Assembly (NCBI RefSeq): GCF_021245725.1
Contig: NZ_JAJGSX010000003.1
Span: 496,001 to 560,000 of the forward strand
Length of the DNA: 64,000 nt
Reading direction: 5' to 3'
Source: Pseudonocardia sp. TRM90224
GTDB taxonomy: Bacteria; Actinomycetota; Actinomycetes; Mycobacteriales; Pseudonocardiaceae
The position numbers were made by a program, and so were the translations under genes. The notes beneath the pieces were generated by a model. That model ran no database searches and had not been told where the DNA came from. It was given only the letters and a program-made list of their open reading frames with translations. This document shows positions 62,961 to 64,000 of this stretch, one piece after another (positions within the stretch are counted from its first letter, which is position 1; every line of letters starts with the position of its first letter).

Positions 62961-63850
62961 CACTTGCACCAACCCGTACCAGCGCCGTCGAGCGGTGGGG
63001 AGCGGTCGCCGCCGTCGTCTTCACCGTGCTCGCGTGGGCATCCGCTTTCGTCGCCATCAGGGCCGTCGGCGAGTCGTACTCCGCAGGCGCGCTGGCGCTC
63101 GGCCGGCTCGTCATCGGCGCGCTCGCGCTCGGCGCCGGGCTGCTCGTCAGCCGCCGCGGCTGGGTCCGCCCGACCGGGCGTGAGTGGGGCCTCATCGTGC
63201 TCTGCGGCCTCGCGTGGTTCGGCGTCTACAACGTGGCGCTCAACCAGGCCGAGCGGCTCGTCGACGCCGGAACTGCCGCGATGCTCGTGAACGTCGGCCC
63301 GATCCTGATCGCGCTGTTCGCCGGGCTGCTGCTCGGCGAGGGCTTCCCGCGGTGGCTGGTGATCGGTGCGCTGATCGCGTTCAGCGGGGCGGTGCTGGTC
63401 GGCGCCGCGACCGCCAACACCGACACGGCCGACGTGCTCGGCGTGGTGCTCTGCCTGGTCGCGGCCGTCACGTACGCGATCGGCGTGCTCGCGCAGAAGC
63501 CCGTGCTGCGCCGGCTGCCCGGCCTGCAGGTCACGTTCCTGGCGTGCGCGATCGGCGCCGTGGCCGCGCTGCCGTTCACACCCGCGCTGGTGGTCGATGC
63601 CGCGGCGGCCTCGACGGGCGCGACGCTGGGGCTGGTCTACCTCGGGCTGGTGCCGACCGCGCTGGCGTTCAGCACGTGGGCGTACGCCCTGTCCAGGATG
63701 GACGCCGGGCGGCTCGGCGTCGCGACCTACCTCGCTCCACCGCTGACGGTCGTGATGTCCGCCTTGGTGCTCGGCGAGTTCCCCACCGTGCTCGCGCTGG
63801 TGGGTGGCGCGATCTGCCTCGTCGGGGTCGGGTTGTCGCGGAAGAAGTGA
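62957..63850 (+). CDS. EamA/DMT-superfamily transporter (297 aa)
   Basis: Ten hydrophobic helices in two EamA repeats: AAVVFTVLAWASAFVAIRAVG at the start, NVALNQAERLVDAGTAAMLVNVGPILIALFAGLLLGE, and the second-repeat LVPTALAFSTWAYALSRMDAGRLGVATYLAPPLTVVMSALVLGE. It probably exports amino acids or other metabolites. The GTG follows TAGCGT (62945-62950) by 6 nt, inside the end of the cyclase gene, and overlaps that gene's stop. It converges on the PxpC-like gene with a 6-bp gap. Confidence 0.9.
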   Translation: MTLAPTRTSAVERWGAVAAVVFTVLAWASAFVAIRAVGESYSAGALALGRLVIGALALGAGLLVSRRGWVRPTGREWGLIVLCGLAWFGVYNVALNQAERLVDAGTAAMLVNVGPILIALFAGLLLGEGFPRWLVIGALIAFSGAVLVGAATANTDTADVLGVVLCLVAAVTYAIGVLAQKPVLRRLPGLQVTFLACAIGAVAALPFTPALVVDAAAASTGATLGLVYLGLVPTALAFSTWAYALSRMDAGRLGVATYLAPPLTVVMSALVLGEFPTVLALVGGAICLVGVGLSRKK

Positions 63851-63856
63851 TCCGGG

Positions 63857-64000
63857 TCAACGCACCAGCTTGAAGCGGACCCGCTGGCCGGGGCGCAGCT
63901 GAGCCGCCTTGTCGATGTCGGCGTCGAGCACGACCGCGACGACCGGGTAGCCGCCGGTCACGGGGTGGTCGGCCATGAACAGCACCGGCTCGCCGCCCGG
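63857..64000 (-). CDS. pxpC: 5-oxoprolinase subunit C-like (PxpC/KipA) protein, C-terminal end
   Basis: Only the last 47 residues are in the window: [36 protein letters not shown]. This is the characteristic end of the PxpC/KipA (biotin-dependent carboxyltransferase-like) family, subunit C of the prokaryotic 5-oxoprolinase PxpABC. PxpA and PxpB genes would be expected upstream on this strand, beyond the window. Confidence 0.85.
   Translation of the reverse strand, partial: PGGEPVLFMADHPVTGGYPVVAVVLDADIDKAAQLRPGQRVRFKLVR

Overview
The window is very G+C-rich, densely coded DNA with many GTG starts, overlapping stop/start codons and a very high share of one-component regulators. This fits a chromosomal segment of an actinobacterium. 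The FadA2-FabG4-HtdX cluster, the WS/DGAT wax-ester synthase and the leaderless-promoter style point to the mycobacterial/pseudonocardial side (inference; the species cannot be fixed from sequence alone). I saw no rRNA, tRNA, CRISPR array, transposase or phage gene.

Layout. 1-4.7 kb: partial PLP decarboxylase, SnoaL-like protein, two MarR regulators, a small membrane protein, and a P450-ferredoxin pair followed by a TetR. 4.8-13.9 kb: XRE-cupin regulator, GNAT acetyltransferase, SigG-type sigma factor, hydrolase, ArsR/SRPBCC pair, NERD protein, RibD-like reductase, MFS pump, AsnC regulator with a Thr-dehydratase-like enzyme, TetR and metallo-beta-lactamase fold hydrolase. 14-18.5 kb: an ECF sigma/anti-sigma pair divergent from a secreted membrane-anchored protein across a symmetric promoter, an NmrA/TetR pair and an AlkZ-like winged-helix protein. 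18.9-25.8 kb: lipid module with molybdopterin oxidoreductase, TetR, lipase-like hydrolase, WS/DGAT and acyl-CoA ligase. 26-45 kb: DHA2 exporter with TetR, methyltransferase, PadR with a flavin monooxygenase carrying an NTF2-like domain, a second SigG-type sigma factor, HAD phosphatase with ROK regulator and epoxide hydrolase, AraC, a hydrolase that appears to lack its nucleophile segment, MFS/MarR, and a TPM-domain protein. 45-55 kb: Bcr-type exporter, aminotransferase, quinone reductase, methionine aminopeptidase, MOSC protein, TetR, acyl-CoA synthetase, NmrA/HxlR pair. 55-64 kb: acyl-CoA oxidase with TetR, the fadA2-fabG4-htdX operon, a membrane adenylate cyclase, an EamA transporter and the end of a PxpC-like gene.

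Organisation. Most units pair a regulator with one or two enzymes or a pump, usually divergently, and many of the gaps hold a visible operator-like dyad. About twenty start codons lack a Shine-Dalgarno sequence but have a TANNNT -10-like hexamer 5-8 nt upstream, suggesting leaderless transcripts.

The most unusual feature is a set of three unrelated families of fixed-length dyad repeats: A about 62 bp (4 copies), B 63 bp (3 copies), C 57 bp (5 full copies plus partial ones). All three B copies and three of four A copies fill the gap between two convergent genes almost exactly. They look like dispersed bidirectional transcription-terminating elements. One C copy is embedded in a longer repeat and is flanked by 22-bp direct repeats, so at least this family seems to have moved or been copied.
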